64,000 nt of DNA from Candidatus Cloacimonadota bacterium (GCA_023392795.1 JAEWNJ010000115.1:1-64000), one strand, 5' to 3'. Shown: positions 33,872 through 45,185, numbered from the stretch's first letter. The notes: generated from the sequence alone by a model not told the origin. Translations and numbers: made by a program.

Positions 33872-35566
33872 CTATGCACCCGAGCTGTTTTTATTCTGTT
33901 GTTTCGCCCAGCTGTCCCGAAGGCTGCTGACGCGGTTAAAAATCGGTTCATCGCTGTTATGATCGTAGTCGGGTGAAAAATAGCCCAGACGCAGGAATTG
34001 GAAGCTTTGCCCTTGTGTGGCTTCTGCCAGTGAGCTTTCGCCCAGGGCAGACTTATTCACGATCAGGCTTTCCGGATTCAGGTAATCCAGATAGCTTTTC
34101 CCTTCTTCGATATCGCCAAGATCAGGAATGCTGAAGAGATGCTCATAGAGCCTTACTTCCAGCGGGATGGCGTGTTCCGCGGATACCCAATGCAGAGTAC
34201 CTTTTACCTTGCGACCGTCGTCACTCCAGCCACCTCGGCTTTTGGGATCGTAACTGCAAATCAACTCGGTGATATTGCCACTATCATCCTTGATTACGTC
34301 TGTGCATGTGATGTAGTAGGCATGTTTTAACCTCACTTCCTTCCCGGGGGCGAGGCGGAACCAGCCCTTGGCTGGATTTTCGCTGAAATCATCCCGCTCT
34401 ACGTATAATGTGCGGCTAAACATGATCTTGCGGCTTCCTGCACTGGGATCTTCAGGATTGTTCTCAGCCTCAAGTTCTTCACTGCCTTCAGGATAGTTGC
34501 TGATGGTCAGCTTCAAGGGATTGAGCACGGCCATGCGGCGGAGGGCTTTCTTGTTCAAATCCTCGCGTACGCAGAAATTGAGTAATTCATAGTCCACCAT
34601 GGAATTGGCCTTTGCCACGCCGATGCGATCGGCAAAATCGCGGATGGCTTCAGGAGTGTATCCCCGGCGACGCATTCCAGCGATGGTGGGCATGCGGGGA
34701 TCGTCCCATCCCTTCACATAGCCCTTCTTTACCAATTCCAGCAGCAGGCGTTTACTCATCACAGTATAGCTCAGGTTCAGACGCGCAAACTCTATTTGTT
34801 GAGGGTGACAGGGTACCGGCAGTTGATCCAAAAACCAGTCATACAAGGGACGGTGGTCTTCAAATTCCAATGTGCATATACTGTGAGTGATCCCTTCCAA
34901 GGCGTCTGATACGCAATGGGTATAGTCATACATGGGATAAATCTGCCAGCTGTCTCCGGTGCGATGATGCTCGGTCTTTTTGATGCGGTAGATCACGGGG
35001 TCACGCATGTTCAGATTTGGACTCGCCATGTCTATCTTCGCGCGCAGGGATTTGCTGCCATCGGGGAATTCTCCAGCTCGCATTCTGCGGAAAAGATCGA
35101 GATTCTCTGCCACGCTCCGGTTCCGATAAGGGCTTTCTTTGCCCGGTACAGTCAAGGTCCCGCGATACTCGCGCAATTCGTCCATACTCAGTTCGCACAC
35201 AAAAGCTTTGCCATCCTGGATCAGTATTTCAGCAAATTCGTATAGCTTCTCAAAATAATCCGAGGCATAAAAGAGCTTGTCGTTCCAATCCCAGCCCAGC
35301 CAGCGGACGTCTTCCATGATGCTGTCCACGTACTCCAGATCTTCTTTTACGGGATTGGTATCGTCAAAACGTAGATGGCATCTACCCTGATAATCCCTGG
35401 CAATGCCAAAATTCAAACAGATGGATTTGGCGTGACCGATGTGCAGATAGCCATTGGGCTCAGGGGGAAAGCGGGTAACGATATAGTCATGCTTTCCACT
35501 TTCCAGATCTTTATCTATGATGTTGCGAATAAAGTTCGAAGTCTTCTCTTCGTTGGGCTTTTCCAT
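33872..35566 (-). CDS. glnS: glutaminyl-tRNA synthetase
   Basis: This roughly 564-residue class I synthetase charges tRNA-Gln directly. HIGH motif: [23 protein letters not shown]-type motif: [20 protein letters not shown]. The GlnRS text [20 protein letters not shown] separates it from GluRS, and the C-terminal beta-barrels are complete. ATG 35566 is chosen because AAGGAAC lies seven bases before it; an upstream in-frame start would add 11 residues. Having GlnRS rather than relying on the amidotransferase route is consistent with the discriminating type of AspRS at 41.6 kb. Confidence 0.96.
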   Translation of the reverse strand: MEKPNEEKTSNFIRNIIDKDLESGKHDYIVTRFPPEPNGYLHIGHAKSICLNFGIARDYQGRCHLRFDDTNPVKEDLEYVDSIMEDVRWLGWDWNDKLFYASDYFEKLYEFAEILIQDGKAFVCELSMDELREYRGTLTVPGKESPYRNRSVAENLDLFRRMRAGEFPDGSKSLRAKIDMASPNLNMRDPVIYRIKKTEHHRTGDSWQIYPMYDYTHCVSDALEGITHSICTLEFEDHRPLYDWFLDQLPVPCHPQQIEFARLNLSYTVMSKRLLLELVKKGYVKGWDDPRMPTIAGMRRRGYTPEAIRDFADRIGVAKANSMVDYELLNFCVREDLNKKALRRMAVLNPLKLTISNYPEGSEELEAENNPEDPSAGSRKIMFSRTLYVERDDFSENPAKGWFRLAPGKEVRLKHAYYITCTDVIKDDSGNITELICSYDPKSRGGWSDDGRKVKGTLHWVSAEHAIPLEVRLYEHLFSIPDLGDIEEGKSYLDYLNPESLIVNKSALGESSLAEATQGQSFQFLRLGYFSPDYDHNSDEPIFNRVSSLRDSWAKQQNKNSSGA

Positions 35567-35882
35567 TGCTGTTCCTTGATATTCTTCTTTTAAGGTCAAG
35601 TGTTTTGTCTGTCACATTCAAGTCAAGTGAAAAGACAGCCCGGGGAACTAGTATGACCTGGTTATGATATGTGTACAATATCCCCAGTGTGGATATTATA
35701 CCCAGGTTTGAGAGGCTTATGGCCCTGGTCAGATATGGATTGAAGCATGGTTAATATCTTGACCTGTAATTAGATATACTGTCATCTGATACAATATAAA
35801 GATTTGGCTCGCAATCTGCGTACATTTGTGGTTCGACGGCATGGACGCATGTCAGCGTCCCAGCCGCTAAGAGAGGTTCACA

Positions 35883-36215
35883 ATGGCGATAAACAAGAAG
35901 ACCATTATGCTGAATGAGAATATGGAGCCGTTCATTAAGAAGGATTATTTGGATCGTTCTTTTATCCATTCAGGTTTGTGCGCCTATTGTGCCCGTCGCG
36001 AGTCCTGTTCACTCAGCGGAAGCTTTGGCCTGATCTATGATTGTGATGAATATCTGCCCGGAGATGAGGCGAGCTGTGATCTCCACGTATCCCGCTTGAA
36101 AGAAGTGCCAGACACAGATGACTGCCATGGTCTATGTGTCCATTGTCAGAATCGGGATTTTTGCTCTCTGAAGAACATCAATGGCGGTGTATGGCACTGC
36201 GAAGAATACATTTAA
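35883..36215 (+). CDS. small protein with two Cys-rich repeats
   Basis: This 110-residue protein has two copies of one module: GLCAYCARRESCSLSG, then IYDCDEY (residues 34-57), and GLCVHCQNRDFCSL, then VWHCEEY (about 84-109). Each copy has the pattern C-x2-C-x5-C-x10-C followed by an acidic-Tyr end, which suggests two small zinc or Fe-S knuckles. I recall similar modules in anaerobes but know no function. AGAGAGG precedes the ATG. The gene is isolated, with about 280 bp before it and a strong terminator after. Confidence 0.75.
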   Translation: MAINKKTIMLNENMEPFIKKDYLDRSFIHSGLCAYCARRESCSLSGSFGLIYDCDEYLPGDEASCDLHVSRLKEVPDTDDCHGLCVHCQNRDFCSLKNINGGVWHCEEYI

Positions 36216-36247
36216 CACACAATAACACATACCTCAACACACACACA

Positions 36248-36272
36248 GGGGGCGCCCGCCCCCTACTTTTTT
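36248..36272 (+). terminator. intrinsic terminator after the Cys-rich gene
   Basis: GGGGGC pairs with GCCCCC around GCCC and is followed by TACTTTTTT. It lies about 30 bp after the stop codon, past a short run of CA repeats. Confidence 0.8.
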
Positions 36273-37014
36273 GCCCAATTACCTCTTCTCTGGCATCCTG
36301 ACCGCGGCAGGATGGACCTATCCGGTTGCTACCGTGAACATAGCATACTTTCATTGATGACTATCTACCCATGGTCTTTGCCGAATTGCAATACCGAATC
36401 GTTTGGATTGCCGTGGCGCTCACATCTGGCCCCCTTTTGACGGCGTTTATCACTCTCTCATCAAGCTTCAATCAAGCCTTAACATTAAGGCTTGATTAGG
36501 ACTTGGCTATCGCTTGATCAAGAGCCGGAAGAGGGAGGGGCAGTCCGCTGACAATAGCCGGATTGGATAAAAGCAACATCATTTCCAGGATCTTTGTTCC
36601 ACACCTCGCCAGCTACCACTCTTCATAAGCGCTGCCATGGACTTCTTTACAGCCTCTTACTAAGCTGCCTGTCCAGCCCGACACATTAGCCATGGACACC
36701 GGATATCAGGAGCGGGAGGCATGTGCTTCAGATCTCATCATCTCCGGTCGTCAATGACTTATGGTCAATTTTTTGTCCATTTGGCTATTTCATGTGTGTG
36801 CGGTACGCTAAGAGAATTGCTGTTAAAGAGATAGCTAAAACCTGGGTGATATTGAAAACCTGCGAGTAATGTACCTAACATCTTGATCAATATCGCATTA
36901 AAAGCGAGTTCATGCCAATGTAATGGAAGTCCCGCCCACTTTGGGAAAGAAATCAGTTGACGGAATCCGAAATGCTAAAAAACTTGGCGTAAAGAATAAT
37001 CAACAGGGGTTATC
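36273..37014. other. long intergenic region upstream of dnaN, with a 13-bp hairpin
   Basis: About 740 bp with no credible gene on either strand. The clearest structure is a perfect 13-bp inverted repeat at 36470-36497 (AATCAAGCCTTAA, two-base loop, TTAAGGCTTGATT), with related CTTGATCAAG and TCAAGCTT text around it. I looked for a DnaA-box cluster (TTATNCACA types) and did not find one. The dnaN start at 37015 follows CAGGGGTTATC. Confidence 0.6.
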
Positions 37015-38184
37015 ATGAGATTTGCCATAGAGAAAAAGGAACTTCTGCAGAGCATACAGCATCTTGTAAGCGTGGCTCCCACCAAAAACACATCTCCCAT
37101 ACTCACAAATTACCTGATCCAGGCATCAGCTGAGGAGAGTTCGGTCAAGATCACCACATCTGATCTCGAAATCACTGTAGTTGTGGAGTTTAGCGCAGCA
37201 GTAAGCGAGAGTGGTTCTATTGCAGTATCCGCGCGTCATTTCAATGAGATCATAAACTTCATGCCCGATGCCATGATCAATTTTTGGCGACATGATGAGC
37301 TGCTGGTGATCCAATGCAACAAGATTGATTTCAATCTGCTGATCGCGGATCCTACGCTGTTTCCGGTGGTGCCGGAAGTAAAGCTGGATAAAGCCATAAA
37401 CCTTGACGCAAAGCTCTTTAACCGCATGATTTCCAAAACTCAGTTTGCCGTTTCCACCGATGTTAATCGCGCAGTTCTTACCGGTGTATGCTGGAAGATA
37501 ATGCCGGATATGCATCTGATGGCGGCTACTGACGGTCGCAAGGTAGCTGAGATTAAGATTTTGAATAGCAATATCTTGCCTACTGCTCCTGAGGGAGAAG
37601 GCGATGAAGTGAGCATCTTTGCCGATAGCCCCGAAAACGGAGTGGAAAAGATCATTCCCGTGAAAACCCTCGCCTTCCTGCAAAAGATATTCGATGGCTC
37701 CGTCAGTGAGATCAAAGTGCTGATCGAGCGGAGTAAAGTGATCTTTAGTTACGGGAAATATCTGGTTTTCTCCTCGGTGCTGGAGCACAAATATCCTGAA
37801 TATCAAAAGGCTTTCATCAGTGACCTGCCAAATCAATTTACCATCGATAAGGAAACCCTGCGCAATGCCATTCGCCGCGTGGCGCTGGTAGCCCCGGATG
37901 AGAATATGCGCATCCGCTTTGAGCTGGATAGCGAGCAATTTGAAGTGAATACATCAAACCGCGATACTGGGGAAGCGAAGGAAAATCTGGACGGTTACTC
38001 CTTTGCCGGCAATCATACTGGAGTATCCTTCAATTTCAAGTATATGCTGGGTATTCTGGAAGCCATCGACAGTGAGAAAGTGATCATCAAATTGGGCAGT
38101 TCGAAGGATCCCATGATGATCTACAACACCACGGACAGCGACACAGAAAAGATCACCTTCCTGCTGATGCCATTGAGGTCATAA
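37015..38184 (+). CDS. dnaN: DNA polymerase III beta subunit (sliding clamp)
   Basis: This 389-residue protein has three clamp domains. It opens MRFAIEKKELLQSIQHLVSV, with VLTGVCWKIMPDMHLMAATD in domain 2, and ends ITFLLMPLRS, the usual C-terminal M-P-x-R/L clamp ending. It tethers polymerase III and many repair proteins to DNA. It is followed 13 bases later by recF. dnaA, commonly upstream, is absent here; the long gap before dnaN is empty. Confidence 0.96.
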   Translation: MRFAIEKKELLQSIQHLVSVAPTKNTSPILTNYLIQASAEESSVKITTSDLEITVVVEFSAAVSESGSIAVSARHFNEIINFMPDAMINFWRHDELLVIQCNKIDFNLLIADPTLFPVVPEVKLDKAINLDAKLFNRMISKTQFAVSTDVNRAVLTGVCWKIMPDMHLMAATDGRKVAEIKILNSNILPTAPEGEGDEVSIFADSPENGVEKIIPVKTLAFLQKIFDGSVSEIKVLIERSKVIFSYGKYLVFSSVLEHKYPEYQKAFISDLPNQFTIDKETLRNAIRRVALVAPDENMRIRFELDSEQFEVNTSNRDTGEAKENLDGYSFAGNHTGVSFNFKYMLGILEAIDSEKVIIKLGSSKDPMMIYNTTDSDTEKITFLLMPLRS

Positions 38185-38197
38185 TCGGCATAGACGA

Positions 38198-39271
38198 TTG
38201 AATATCAATAGCATTGAGCTGCGAAACTTCCGAAGCTATCAGAAGCGCGCTTTCAGCTTTGTCCCTTCGGGAAATCTACTGATCGGACCCAATGGCAGCG
38301 GCAAGACCAATCTCCTGGAAGCAATCGCTTATACTTCCATCGGCAAGTCCATCCGCTATCACAAAGACGAAGAATTGCTCACTAAGGGGGAGGATTTCTT
38401 TGCTCTTGAGGCTGTATATGCGCAGGATAGCGGAAATGCTCTGAAAGTGCAGCTGAGCTTTGATGGAACGCGAAAAAGCCTGAAGCTGGATACGGTGCTA
38501 AACCGGCAGCTTAGTTCCCTCCTCGGTATCGTGAAAGTGATCTATTCAGCTCCGGATGACATTCAATTGATCAATGGCTCGCCTCGAAATCGCCGTCAGT
38601 ATTTTGATATGGCGGTCTCGCAGCTCTTCCCGGAATACTTGGGCACATTGCGGGCTTATCTGCATGTGGTGGAACAACGTAACGCTCTCTTGAAACAAAG
38701 CTTCAATGACGCTCAGATCACCAGTTGGGATCAAAGATATGCTCTTACCCTGGTGGATGTGTATGCGTATCGCAAGAAGTATCTGGACCTTTTGAATCAA
38801 GCGTTTCGGGAATCATACGCTAATATCTCGGATACCTATCTTGATCTGGCTGTAGAGTATCGCGCTGTGTTGAAAGATGGGCTCGAAACCACTGTGGAGC
38901 GCATTTTACAGAACCTATCCGAACTCAGATCACGCGAGAAGACCTGGCAGCGCTGCCTCACAGGGGCTCACCTGGACGATTACAGCTTCCGCTTTGGAGC
39001 ACACGGCATGCGGGCTTTCGGATCCGGCGGGCAGAAACGCATCGCTGTCATCATCCTCAAACTGGTGCAGGCCAGACTGATAGAAGAGCATACGCATATT
39101 CATCCAGTGATGCTTTTTGACGATATCTTTGCCGAATTGGATCATACCCACAGCCTGAGAATAAAAGAGCTGTGCAACGATCGCTTTCAGAGCATTATAG
39201 CCGGTCCCAAAGACGATTTGAAGCAGATTTTCCAGGATTACCATGAAATCCGTCTGGGGTGCGAGCAATGA
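38198..39271 (+). CDS. recF: DNA replication and repair protein RecF
   Basis: This 357-residue SMC-like ATPase starts at TTG 38198 (weak ribosome site). Walker A: GNLLIGPNGSGKTNLLEAIA. Signature: FGSGGQKRIAVIILKL. Walker B: PVMLFDDIFAELD. It loads RecA at gaps with RecO and RecR. The dnaN-recF pairing is standard. The stop overlaps the MFS gene start (ATGA at 39268). Confidence 0.95.
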   Translation: MNINSIELRNFRSYQKRAFSFVPSGNLLIGPNGSGKTNLLEAIAYTSIGKSIRYHKDEELLTKGEDFFALEAVYAQDSGNALKVQLSFDGTRKSLKLDTVLNRQLSSLLGIVKVIYSAPDDIQLINGSPRNRRQYFDMAVSQLFPEYLGTLRAYLHVVEQRNALLKQSFNDAQITSWDQRYALTLVDVYAYRKKYLDLLNQAFRESYANISDTYLDLAVEYRAVLKDGLETTVERILQNLSELRSREKTWQRCLTGAHLDDYSFRFGAHGMRAFGSGGQKRIAVIILKLVQARLIEEHTHIHPVMLFDDIFAELDHTHSLRIKELCNDRFQSIIAGPKDDLKQIFQDYHEIRLGCEQ

Positions 39272-40518
39272 AGCTGAGTAAGCAGCTCTTCGGCTGGATG
39301 ATGTATGACTTTGCCAATAGTGCTTTTACCACCATCATCGTAACTGTGGTATACAGCGTGTATTTCATCAATAGCGTGGTGGGGGGAGAAGCAGGATACG
39401 GAGAAATGCTGTGGGGGAGAGCCATCGGTATCTCAATGACCATGGTCGCGCTGACCGCTCCGATTCTTGGGGCTGTGGCAGATTTTTCCCGTTCCAAGAA
39501 GAAGTTCCTCTTTATAAATTGCTATCTTACTGTGATTTTCACAGCTTTGCTCTACTATGTCGGTCCCGGACAGATAACCAGAGGGATGATCTTCTTCATC
39601 ATTGCCAATTTTGGATTTAACTCTGCCAATGTGTTTTACGACTCATTCTTACCCGAGATCACTACGCCCGATAATATCGGGAAGATATCTGGATATGGTT
39701 GGGCTTTGGGCTATCTGGGGGGACTGCTGTCCCTTGTCCTGTCGCTTGTATTGATCAATTATGATGTGCGCTGGGTTTTCCCGATGATATCTCTGCACTT
39801 CTTCATCTTCAGCCTATTCACTTTTGTGTGGCTGAAGGAAGTGCGATTGCCCTCAAAACGGACGAACTATCTGAAGGTCGCCTACAAAAGGGTATATGGC
39901 TCTTTGAAGAATATCCGCCAATACCCTCAATTGCTGAAGTTTATCCTCAGCTATTTCATCTATAATGACGGAATCACCACAGTGATCGCCTTTGCCTCCA
40001 TATATGGCATCACGCGATTTGGGATGGATACCAGGGCCATGTTGATCTACTTCATCCTGGCGCAGCTCACATCGATCATTGGTTCTGCCGCTTTTGGCTG
40101 GTTAACCGATCGGAAGGGAGTGAAGCTATCGCTTTCCATCTCGCTAAGTATATGGTTGGCAGTAGTCTTGTGGGCATTCTTTTGCTCCAGTGCCCGTGAA
40201 TATTACTATGTGGGGCTGCTAGCCGGATTGGCGATCGGGAGTTCACAAGCCAACAGCCGCACTATGCTGTCCATGCTTACTCCCACAGAGCGCGAGGCGG
40301 AATTCTTCGGTTTTTATACCTTGACAGGCAGGCTGTCCTCAATTATTGGACCTATATTGTATGGATGGATTGCCCTAAAAACTGGTGATATCCGCTATTC
40401 CATCCTTACTTTGATCTTGTTCTTTGGCCTTGGCTTGGTTTTGTTACAGTTTGTGGACCCTCAGAAGGGTCTTTCCAATGCCAGAACCCACACTCATAAG
40501 CACATGGAGGAAACATGA
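39268..40518 (+). CDS. MFS transporter, UMF1/Atg22-like
   Basis: This 416-residue membrane protein has about 12 hydrophobic segments. The N-terminus LFGWMMYDFANSAFTTIIVT and the loop GAVADFSRSKKKFLF are typical of the UMF1 (vacuole effluxer Atg22-like) branch of the major facilitator superfamily. NVFYDSFLPEITTPDNIGKI matches the family's conserved central loop. The substrate is unknown; amino acid export is a guess from eukaryotic Atg22. It is coupled by ATGA to recF before it and to the PotD-like gene after it. Confidence 0.88.
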   Translation: MKLSKQLFGWMMYDFANSAFTTIIVTVVYSVYFINSVVGGEAGYGEMLWGRAIGISMTMVALTAPILGAVADFSRSKKKFLFINCYLTVIFTALLYYVGPGQITRGMIFFIIANFGFNSANVFYDSFLPEITTPDNIGKISGYGWALGYLGGLLSLVLSLVLINYDVRWVFPMISLHFFIFSLFTFVWLKEVRLPSKRTNYLKVAYKRVYGSLKNIRQYPQLLKFILSYFIYNDGITTVIAFASIYGITRFGMDTRAMLIYFILAQLTSIIGSAAFGWLTDRKGVKLSLSISLSIWLAVVLWAFFCSSAREYYYVGLLAGLAIGSSQANSRTMLSMLTPTEREAEFFGFYTLTGRLSSIIGPILYGWIALKTGDIRYSILTLILFFGLGLVLLQFVDPQKGLSNARTHTHKHMEET

Positions 40519-41576
40519 CAAGAAACATAATACTCATCGGTATGCTCGTTCTATTGAGCTTCACGCTTGCTTTGAGCGGATGCGCAAAAAGCAAAGAAAC
40601 CCTGTATATATTCAATTGGAGCGATTACATCGATCCAGACATCATCAGCGAGTTTGAGGCTGCCAATAACTGCCGCATCAAATACAGCACCTTCGATTCC
40701 AATGAAAACATGCTTACCAAGGTAAAGAGCACCACAGAATCCTTCGATCTAATCTTTCCCAGTGGGGATCACGTAAGCATCCTCCGGGAACTGGATATGC
40801 TGGAAGAATTGGACAGAAGCAAGCTGCAAAACTACCCGAACCTGGATCCTTCACTCCTGGCCAAAGCAGCGTCATTTGACCAGGGCAATAAATACTCAAT
40901 CCCCTACGCTTGGGGGCTGACGGGATTGCTGTACAACAAAGAGTATGTCCCTCAGGAGATCGTTGCCTCTGGTGGCTGGAATGTGCTGGCAGATTCCTTC
41001 TTTGATGGCAAAAACAAGATCACCATGCTCGACGACGCTCGTGAAGTGATCGGCGCTGCCCTGATCTACAGCGGCTATTCCTTGAACGATACATCCGAAG
41101 CCGCCATGAAAGCCGCGCATGAGGTTTTGAAGGTATGGGATCGCAATATCACTCAGTTTGACAGCGATTCTTACAAGAATGAAGTCCCCGATGGCACTAC
41201 CTGGCTGGCTCAGGCATACAACGGCGACGCCCTGCAGCAGATGGCAGAAAATGAAAACCTCGGCTTTTTCCTGCCCAAGGAGGGATCTGCCATGTGGATG
41301 GATAACATCGTGATGCTCAAATCCTCAAAGGCCAAAGACCTCGCATACAAGTTCATCGACTTCATGCTGGATGCTGAAATCGCTAAACGCAATGCCGAGT
41401 ACACTCAGTACGCCACTCCAAACAAGGCTGCTCTCCAGCTCCTGGGTGAGGAGTTTCAGGCTAATCCTCTGATCAATCCAGATCCTGCTTATCTCCAGAA
41501 ATGCACCATGATCGAGTATCTGGGGGAAGCTGTGAAGAGCATCGATCAGATCTACGAAGCTATAAAACTAAACTAA
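40515..41576 (+). CDS. PotD-like polyamine-type solute-binding lipoprotein
   Basis: This 353-residue protein has a lipoprotein signal (LALSGC, Cys near 23) and a periplasmic-binding fold: [20 protein letters not shown] is the characteristic PotD/PotF opening, then [13 protein letters not shown] and [18 protein letters not shown]. It should bind spermidine, putrescine or a related solute. No potA, potB or potC gene is adjacent. The partner in the same operon is instead the UMF1-type MFS transporter, and aspS follows ten bases later. Confidence 0.9.
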   Translation: MTRNIILIGMLVLLSFTLALSGCAKSKETLYIFNWSDYIDPDIISEFEAANNCRIKYSTFDSNENMLTKVKSTTESFDLIFPSGDHVSILRELDMLEELDRSKLQNYPNLDPSLLAKAASFDQGNKYSIPYAWGLTGLLYNKEYVPQEIVASGGWNVLADSFFDGKNKITMLDDAREVIGAALIYSGYSLNDTSEAAMKAAHEVLKVWDRNITQFDSDSYKNEVPDGTTWLAQAYNGDALQQMAENENLGFFLPKEGSAMWMDNIVMLKSSKAKDLAYKFIDFMLDAEIAKRNAEYTQYATPNKAALQLLGEEFQANPLINPDPAYLQKCTMIEYLGEAVKSIDQIYEAIKLN

Positions 41577-41586
41577 AGGATATTTC

Positions 41587-43365
41587 ATGGACAATCTCGG
41601 CTCACTTACCCGCAGCCATTACAGCACTGAGCTTAGCGTAAAGAACATTGATCAAAAGGTAACCCTGATGGGTTGGGTGCACCGTCGCAGAGATCTCGGC
41701 GGTCTCATCTTCATCGACCTCAGAGACGTAAAAGGGATCATCCAGATCGTTATTCACCCCGAAGACAAGGATATATTCAGCAAAGCAGAGAAGGTGCGCA
41801 ATGAATACGTGCTAGCCGTCACCGGCACTCTGGCGATGCGTTCTGAAGGCAATGTAAACGCACAAATGCGCACGGGTGAAATCGAGGTGATTGGGGAAGA
41901 AATACACATATTGAACGATACCCTCCCCCTACCCATCCAGATCGATGGCAGTGCCATGGCTGATGAGGATCTACGGCTTACCTACAGATACCTGGACCTG
42001 CGTCGCCCAAAACTGCAGCAGATCTTGATCACCCGTGCCAAAGTGACCAGTCTGATGCGCCGCTTTCTGGACGCGGAAGGCTTTTACGAGATTGAAACTC
42101 CGATGTTGATGAAAAGCACTCCTGAGGGCGCCAGAGACTATCTGGTGCCCAGCAGGGTGCATCCGGGCAAGTTCTATGCCCTTCCCCAATCCCCCCAGAT
42201 TTTTAAGCAACTGCTGATGATCTCCGGCTTTGACCGTTATTATCAGATTGCCCGCTGTTTCAGAGATGAAGATTTGCGTGCTGACAGGCAGCCGGAATTT
42301 ACCCAATTGGATATAGAACTTTCCTTTACCAATCAGGAACAGATCTTCGATCTCCTGGAAAGGCTAATGGCAGCCATCTTCAAAGAGATCCTGGGTCAAG
42401 ACTTAGCCACGCCTTTCCCTCGTTTGAGCTATGATGAAGCCATGAATCGTTTCGGCTGCGATAAGCCAGACTTGCGTTTTGGGCTGGAGCTTGTAGACCT
42501 TTCTGATATCCTTTCTGCCAGTGAGTTTCAGGTCTTCAAGAGTTGTCTGGAGACAGGCGGCAGGATCAAAGCTATCGCCATTCCAGGGGGAGCAAGCTAT
42601 TCCCGCAAGCAGCAGGATGAGATGGTGAACCTTGCCAAACACTTGGGCGGCAAGGGAGTAGCCTTTGCGAAAGTGGCAGAAGCAAATCTTGAATCCGGGA
42701 TTGCCAAGTTCCTCAGCCCTGTCGAAGCCGGAGCTATGATCGAAGCTTGTAAGGCCAAGCCTGGTGATCTTCTGGCCATAGTGGCCGATGAATGGGATAT
42801 CTGTTGCAAGGTGCTCGCGGGATTGCGTAATCAATTGGGAACTGAACTGAAGCTATACGATCCTGCGTCCTTTGCTTTCTGCTGGATCACCGATTTCCCG
42901 CTTTTCAACTGGGACAAGGACAACCAGCGCTGGGAACCCGCGCATCACATGTTCACTTTACCCAAGGAAGAACACGTGCCATACTTTGACGATCCCGCAA
43001 AGATCGGTGATATCCAGGGTCAGCTTTACGACATGGTCTGCAACGGTATGGAGCTTTCCAGCGGTAGCATCCGTTGTCACCGTTACGACATCCAGAGGAA
43101 GATTTTCGATGTGTTGGGATTTGAAGAAACCGAGCTGAAACGCCGTTTCGGCTTTTTCCTCGATGCCTTGAAATACGGTACTCCTCCTCACGGCGGCATC
43201 GCACCTGGTTTGGACCGTCTGATCATGATCCTCACACAAGCCGAATCCATTCGCGACGTGATCGCTTTCCCCAAGACTCTGAGAGCCACAGACCTGATGA
43301 ATCAGGCACCGGGCGAGGTGGACGATATCCAGTGGAAAGAACTGCATCTGAAGTTCGACGAATAA
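41587..43365 (+). CDS. aspS: aspartyl-tRNA synthetase
   Basis: This 592-residue class II synthetase is of bacterial type with an N-terminal OB fold ([20 protein letters not shown]), motif 2 [20 protein letters not shown], a GAD insertion (about 290-420) and motif 3 [14 protein letters not shown]. It attaches Asp to tRNA-Asp. AAAGGAT precedes the ATG. The end overlaps the PurN-MtaB gene by 34 bp if that gene starts at GTG 43332. Confidence 0.96.
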   Translation: MDNLGSLTRSHYSTELSVKNIDQKVTLMGWVHRRRDLGGLIFIDLRDVKGIIQIVIHPEDKDIFSKAEKVRNEYVLAVTGTLAMRSEGNVNAQMRTGEIEVIGEEIHILNDTLPLPIQIDGSAMADEDLRLTYRYLDLRRPKLQQILITRAKVTSLMRRFLDAEGFYEIETPMLMKSTPEGARDYLVPSRVHPGKFYALPQSPQIFKQLLMISGFDRYYQIARCFRDEDLRADRQPEFTQLDIELSFTNQEQIFDLLERLMAAIFKEILGQDLATPFPRLSYDEAMNRFGCDKPDLRFGLELVDLSDILSASEFQVFKSCLETGGRIKAIAIPGGASYSRKQQDEMVNLAKHLGGKGVAFAKVAEANLESGIAKFLSPVEAGAMIEACKAKPGDLLAIVADEWDICCKVLAGLRNQLGTELKLYDPASFAFCWITDFPLFNWDKDNQRWEPAHHMFTLPKEEHVPYFDDPAKIGDIQGQLYDMVCNGMELSSGSIRCHRYDIQRKIFDVLGFEETELKRRFGFFLDALKYGTPPHGGIAPGLDRLIMILTQAESIRDVIAFPKTLRATDLMNQAPGEVDDIQWKELHLKFDE

Positions 43366-45185
43366 TTACTCTTAGCAGTGGTCATTCCCGGGGGTCAAAT
43401 CTCCTGGCAATACATCGCTATATCCAGGAAAATGCGCTGCCGATAGTGCTGCACTCTGCCGTGTTTACCTCTTCTAAAGCTCCTGCTGTGGCTGAATGCT
43501 TACAGCGGGGGATCCCTACCAGAGTGATATCGGCAAGGGATATGCGCTGCTTTGAGACTGAATTGCTTAGCCTGATAAAGAATCAAGAGATTTCTCTGAT
43601 CGCTCTGTGCGGCTTCATGAAGCTGCTCTCAGCCGATTTCATTGCAGCCTGCGGCATCCCAATCTTGAACATCCATCCCGCCCTCCTGCCTAAATATGGC
43701 GGTGTCGGGATGTATGGATCAAGGGTGCACGAAGCCGTGTTTACTGCGGGTGAGCAACGTTCCGGTGCCACGGTCCATTTGGCGGATCCAGTCTATGATC
43801 ACGGTAGGATCCTGGCGCAGAAGAGCGTTGATATCACAGAGTGTAAGACCCATGAAGAGATAGGGGCAACCGTGTTACAGGTGGAGCATTTCCTCTATCC
43901 CCGCACGATTGCGGCCCTTTTGGACAAGCATCCCCTCCGGGTAGCGATCAACACTTTGGGTTGTAAGACCAATTTCTATGAATCGGCTGCGATCTTCGAG
44001 AGCTTTCATCAGGCTACCCTGGTGGACTTTGGTTGTCCAGCAGATGTCTATGTGATAAACACTTGCTCAGTGACCAATCGTTCAGATTACAAGAGCCGCA
44101 ATCTGATCCGTAAGGCGCTGGCTGCCAAGGATCAGAATCCTCTTACCAAGGTCATTGTAACGGGTTGTTTTGCGCAAAGATCCCGTGACGAAATCATGGC
44201 CTTGGGCGATGTGGACTACGTAGTGGATAACCAAAGTAAGCTCGACATAGCCAATCTCTTGAGCGGGACGGAATTGCCCTGGCAGGATATCATGTTGGCA
44301 GAGGATTTTGTCTACCGTCCAGTCACCAATATGCTCAGTCATACTCGCGCTTTTCAGAAGATACAGGATGGCTGCGATTTTTACTGCGCATACTGCGCCG
44401 TTCCCTATGGCCGTGGTCACAGCCGTAGCGCGCGTTTTACCGAGGTCGTGGAACAGGCTCGCTTGTTCACAGAGGCTGGATTCAAAGAGATTGTCCTGGG
44501 GGGAGTAAATCTGGGGCTTTATCGCGATGGGACAAAGGATCTTGCCGACGTTGTGAAAGCTCTCAGCGAGATTGAAGCTCTAAAGATGATCCGGATATCA
44601 TCTATCGAGCCTCAATTGCTCAATGGTGATCTGCTGGGAAGGCTACGGGGAATAACCAAGCTCTGCCCGCATTTCCACATCCCTCTGCAGAGTGGATCGG
44701 ATAGCATTCTACAACGCATGGGGCGACGTTATGATACAGCTCTGATCAGGGGGTTGGTCTCGGATATTCTTAGTTCATTTCCCCATGCCGCCATCGGTTT
44801 TGACGTGATCACCGGATTCCCTGGTGAAAGTGAAGAGCTTTTCGAGGAAACCAGGGCATTCCTACTCAGTTTACCTATCGCCTATCTCCATGTATTCGCC
44901 TATTCACGCCGCAGGGGAACTCCGGCGGACACGATGCCAGGCCAAGTGGCAAACATGGAAAAGAATCGGCGTAGTAAGATCCTCGGTACGCTCAGCGAAG
45001 CCAAGAAAACTCAATATAGGGATTTGTTGCTGGCTAACGACGTGGAACTAAGCGGAATAGTGGAAACCAATAACGAAATGCTTAGCGATCACTACCTGAG
45101 AGTGAAGCTGCCGTTCGTAGCTGCCCAAGGGGATTACCAGGTCCATAAAGCTTCAGAACTGGAGTTCATTCTCCAGGGCAATTAG
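43332..45185 (+). CDS. fusion: PurN-like formyltransferase + MtaB-like tRNA methylthiotransferase
   Basis: One open frame of 617 codons joins two enzymes. Residues 10-196 are a GAR-transformylase fold ([20 protein letters not shown]; catalytic Asn113 and His115 in [13 protein letters not shown]; Asp156 in VYDHGRIL). From residue 202 the MtaB N-terminus starts almost without a linker ([16 protein letters not shown], Cys211). NTCSVTN and VTGCFAQRS follow, then the radical-SAM motif [20 protein letters not shown] (near 347-366) and the rest of MtaB. MtaB makes ms2t6A in tRNA; PurN acts in purine synthesis. The start is GTG 43332 after GAGGTGG; no ATG is seen at the junction for a separate MtaB. 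Confidence 0.85.
   Translation: MERTASEVRRIITLSSGHSRGSNLLAIHRYIQENALPIVLHSAVFTSSKAPAVAECLQRGIPTRVISARDMRCFETELLSLIKNQEISLIALCGFMKLLSADFIAACGIPILNIHPALLPKYGGVGMYGSRVHEAVFTAGEQRSGATVHLADPVYDHGRILAQKSVDITECKTHEEIGATVLQVEHFLYPRTIAALLDKHPLRVAINTLGCKTNFYESAAIFESFHQATLVDFGCPADVYVINTCSVTNRSDYKSRNLIRKALAAKDQNPLTKVIVTGCFAQRSRDEIMALGDVDYVVDNQSKLDIANLLSGTELPWQDIMLAEDFVYRPVTNMLSHTRAFQKIQDGCDFYCAYCAVPYGRGHSRSARFTEVVEQARLFTEAGFKEIVLGGVNLGLYRDGTKDLADVVKALSEIEALKMIRISSIEPQLLNGDLLGRLRGITKLCPHFHIPLQSGSDSILQRMGRRYDTALIRGLVSDILSSFPHAAIGFDVITGFPGESEELFEETRAFLLSLPIAYLHVFAYSRRRGTPADTMPGQVANMEKNRRSKILGTLSEAKKTQYRDLLLANDVELSGIVETNNEMLSDHYLRVKLPFVAAQGDYQVHKASELEFILQGN

Noticed and set aside
36273..37014. Replication origin upstream of dnaN
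   Set aside because: No cluster of DnaA boxes, no AT-rich unwinding region and no dnaA gene are seen. It is kept only as an open question.
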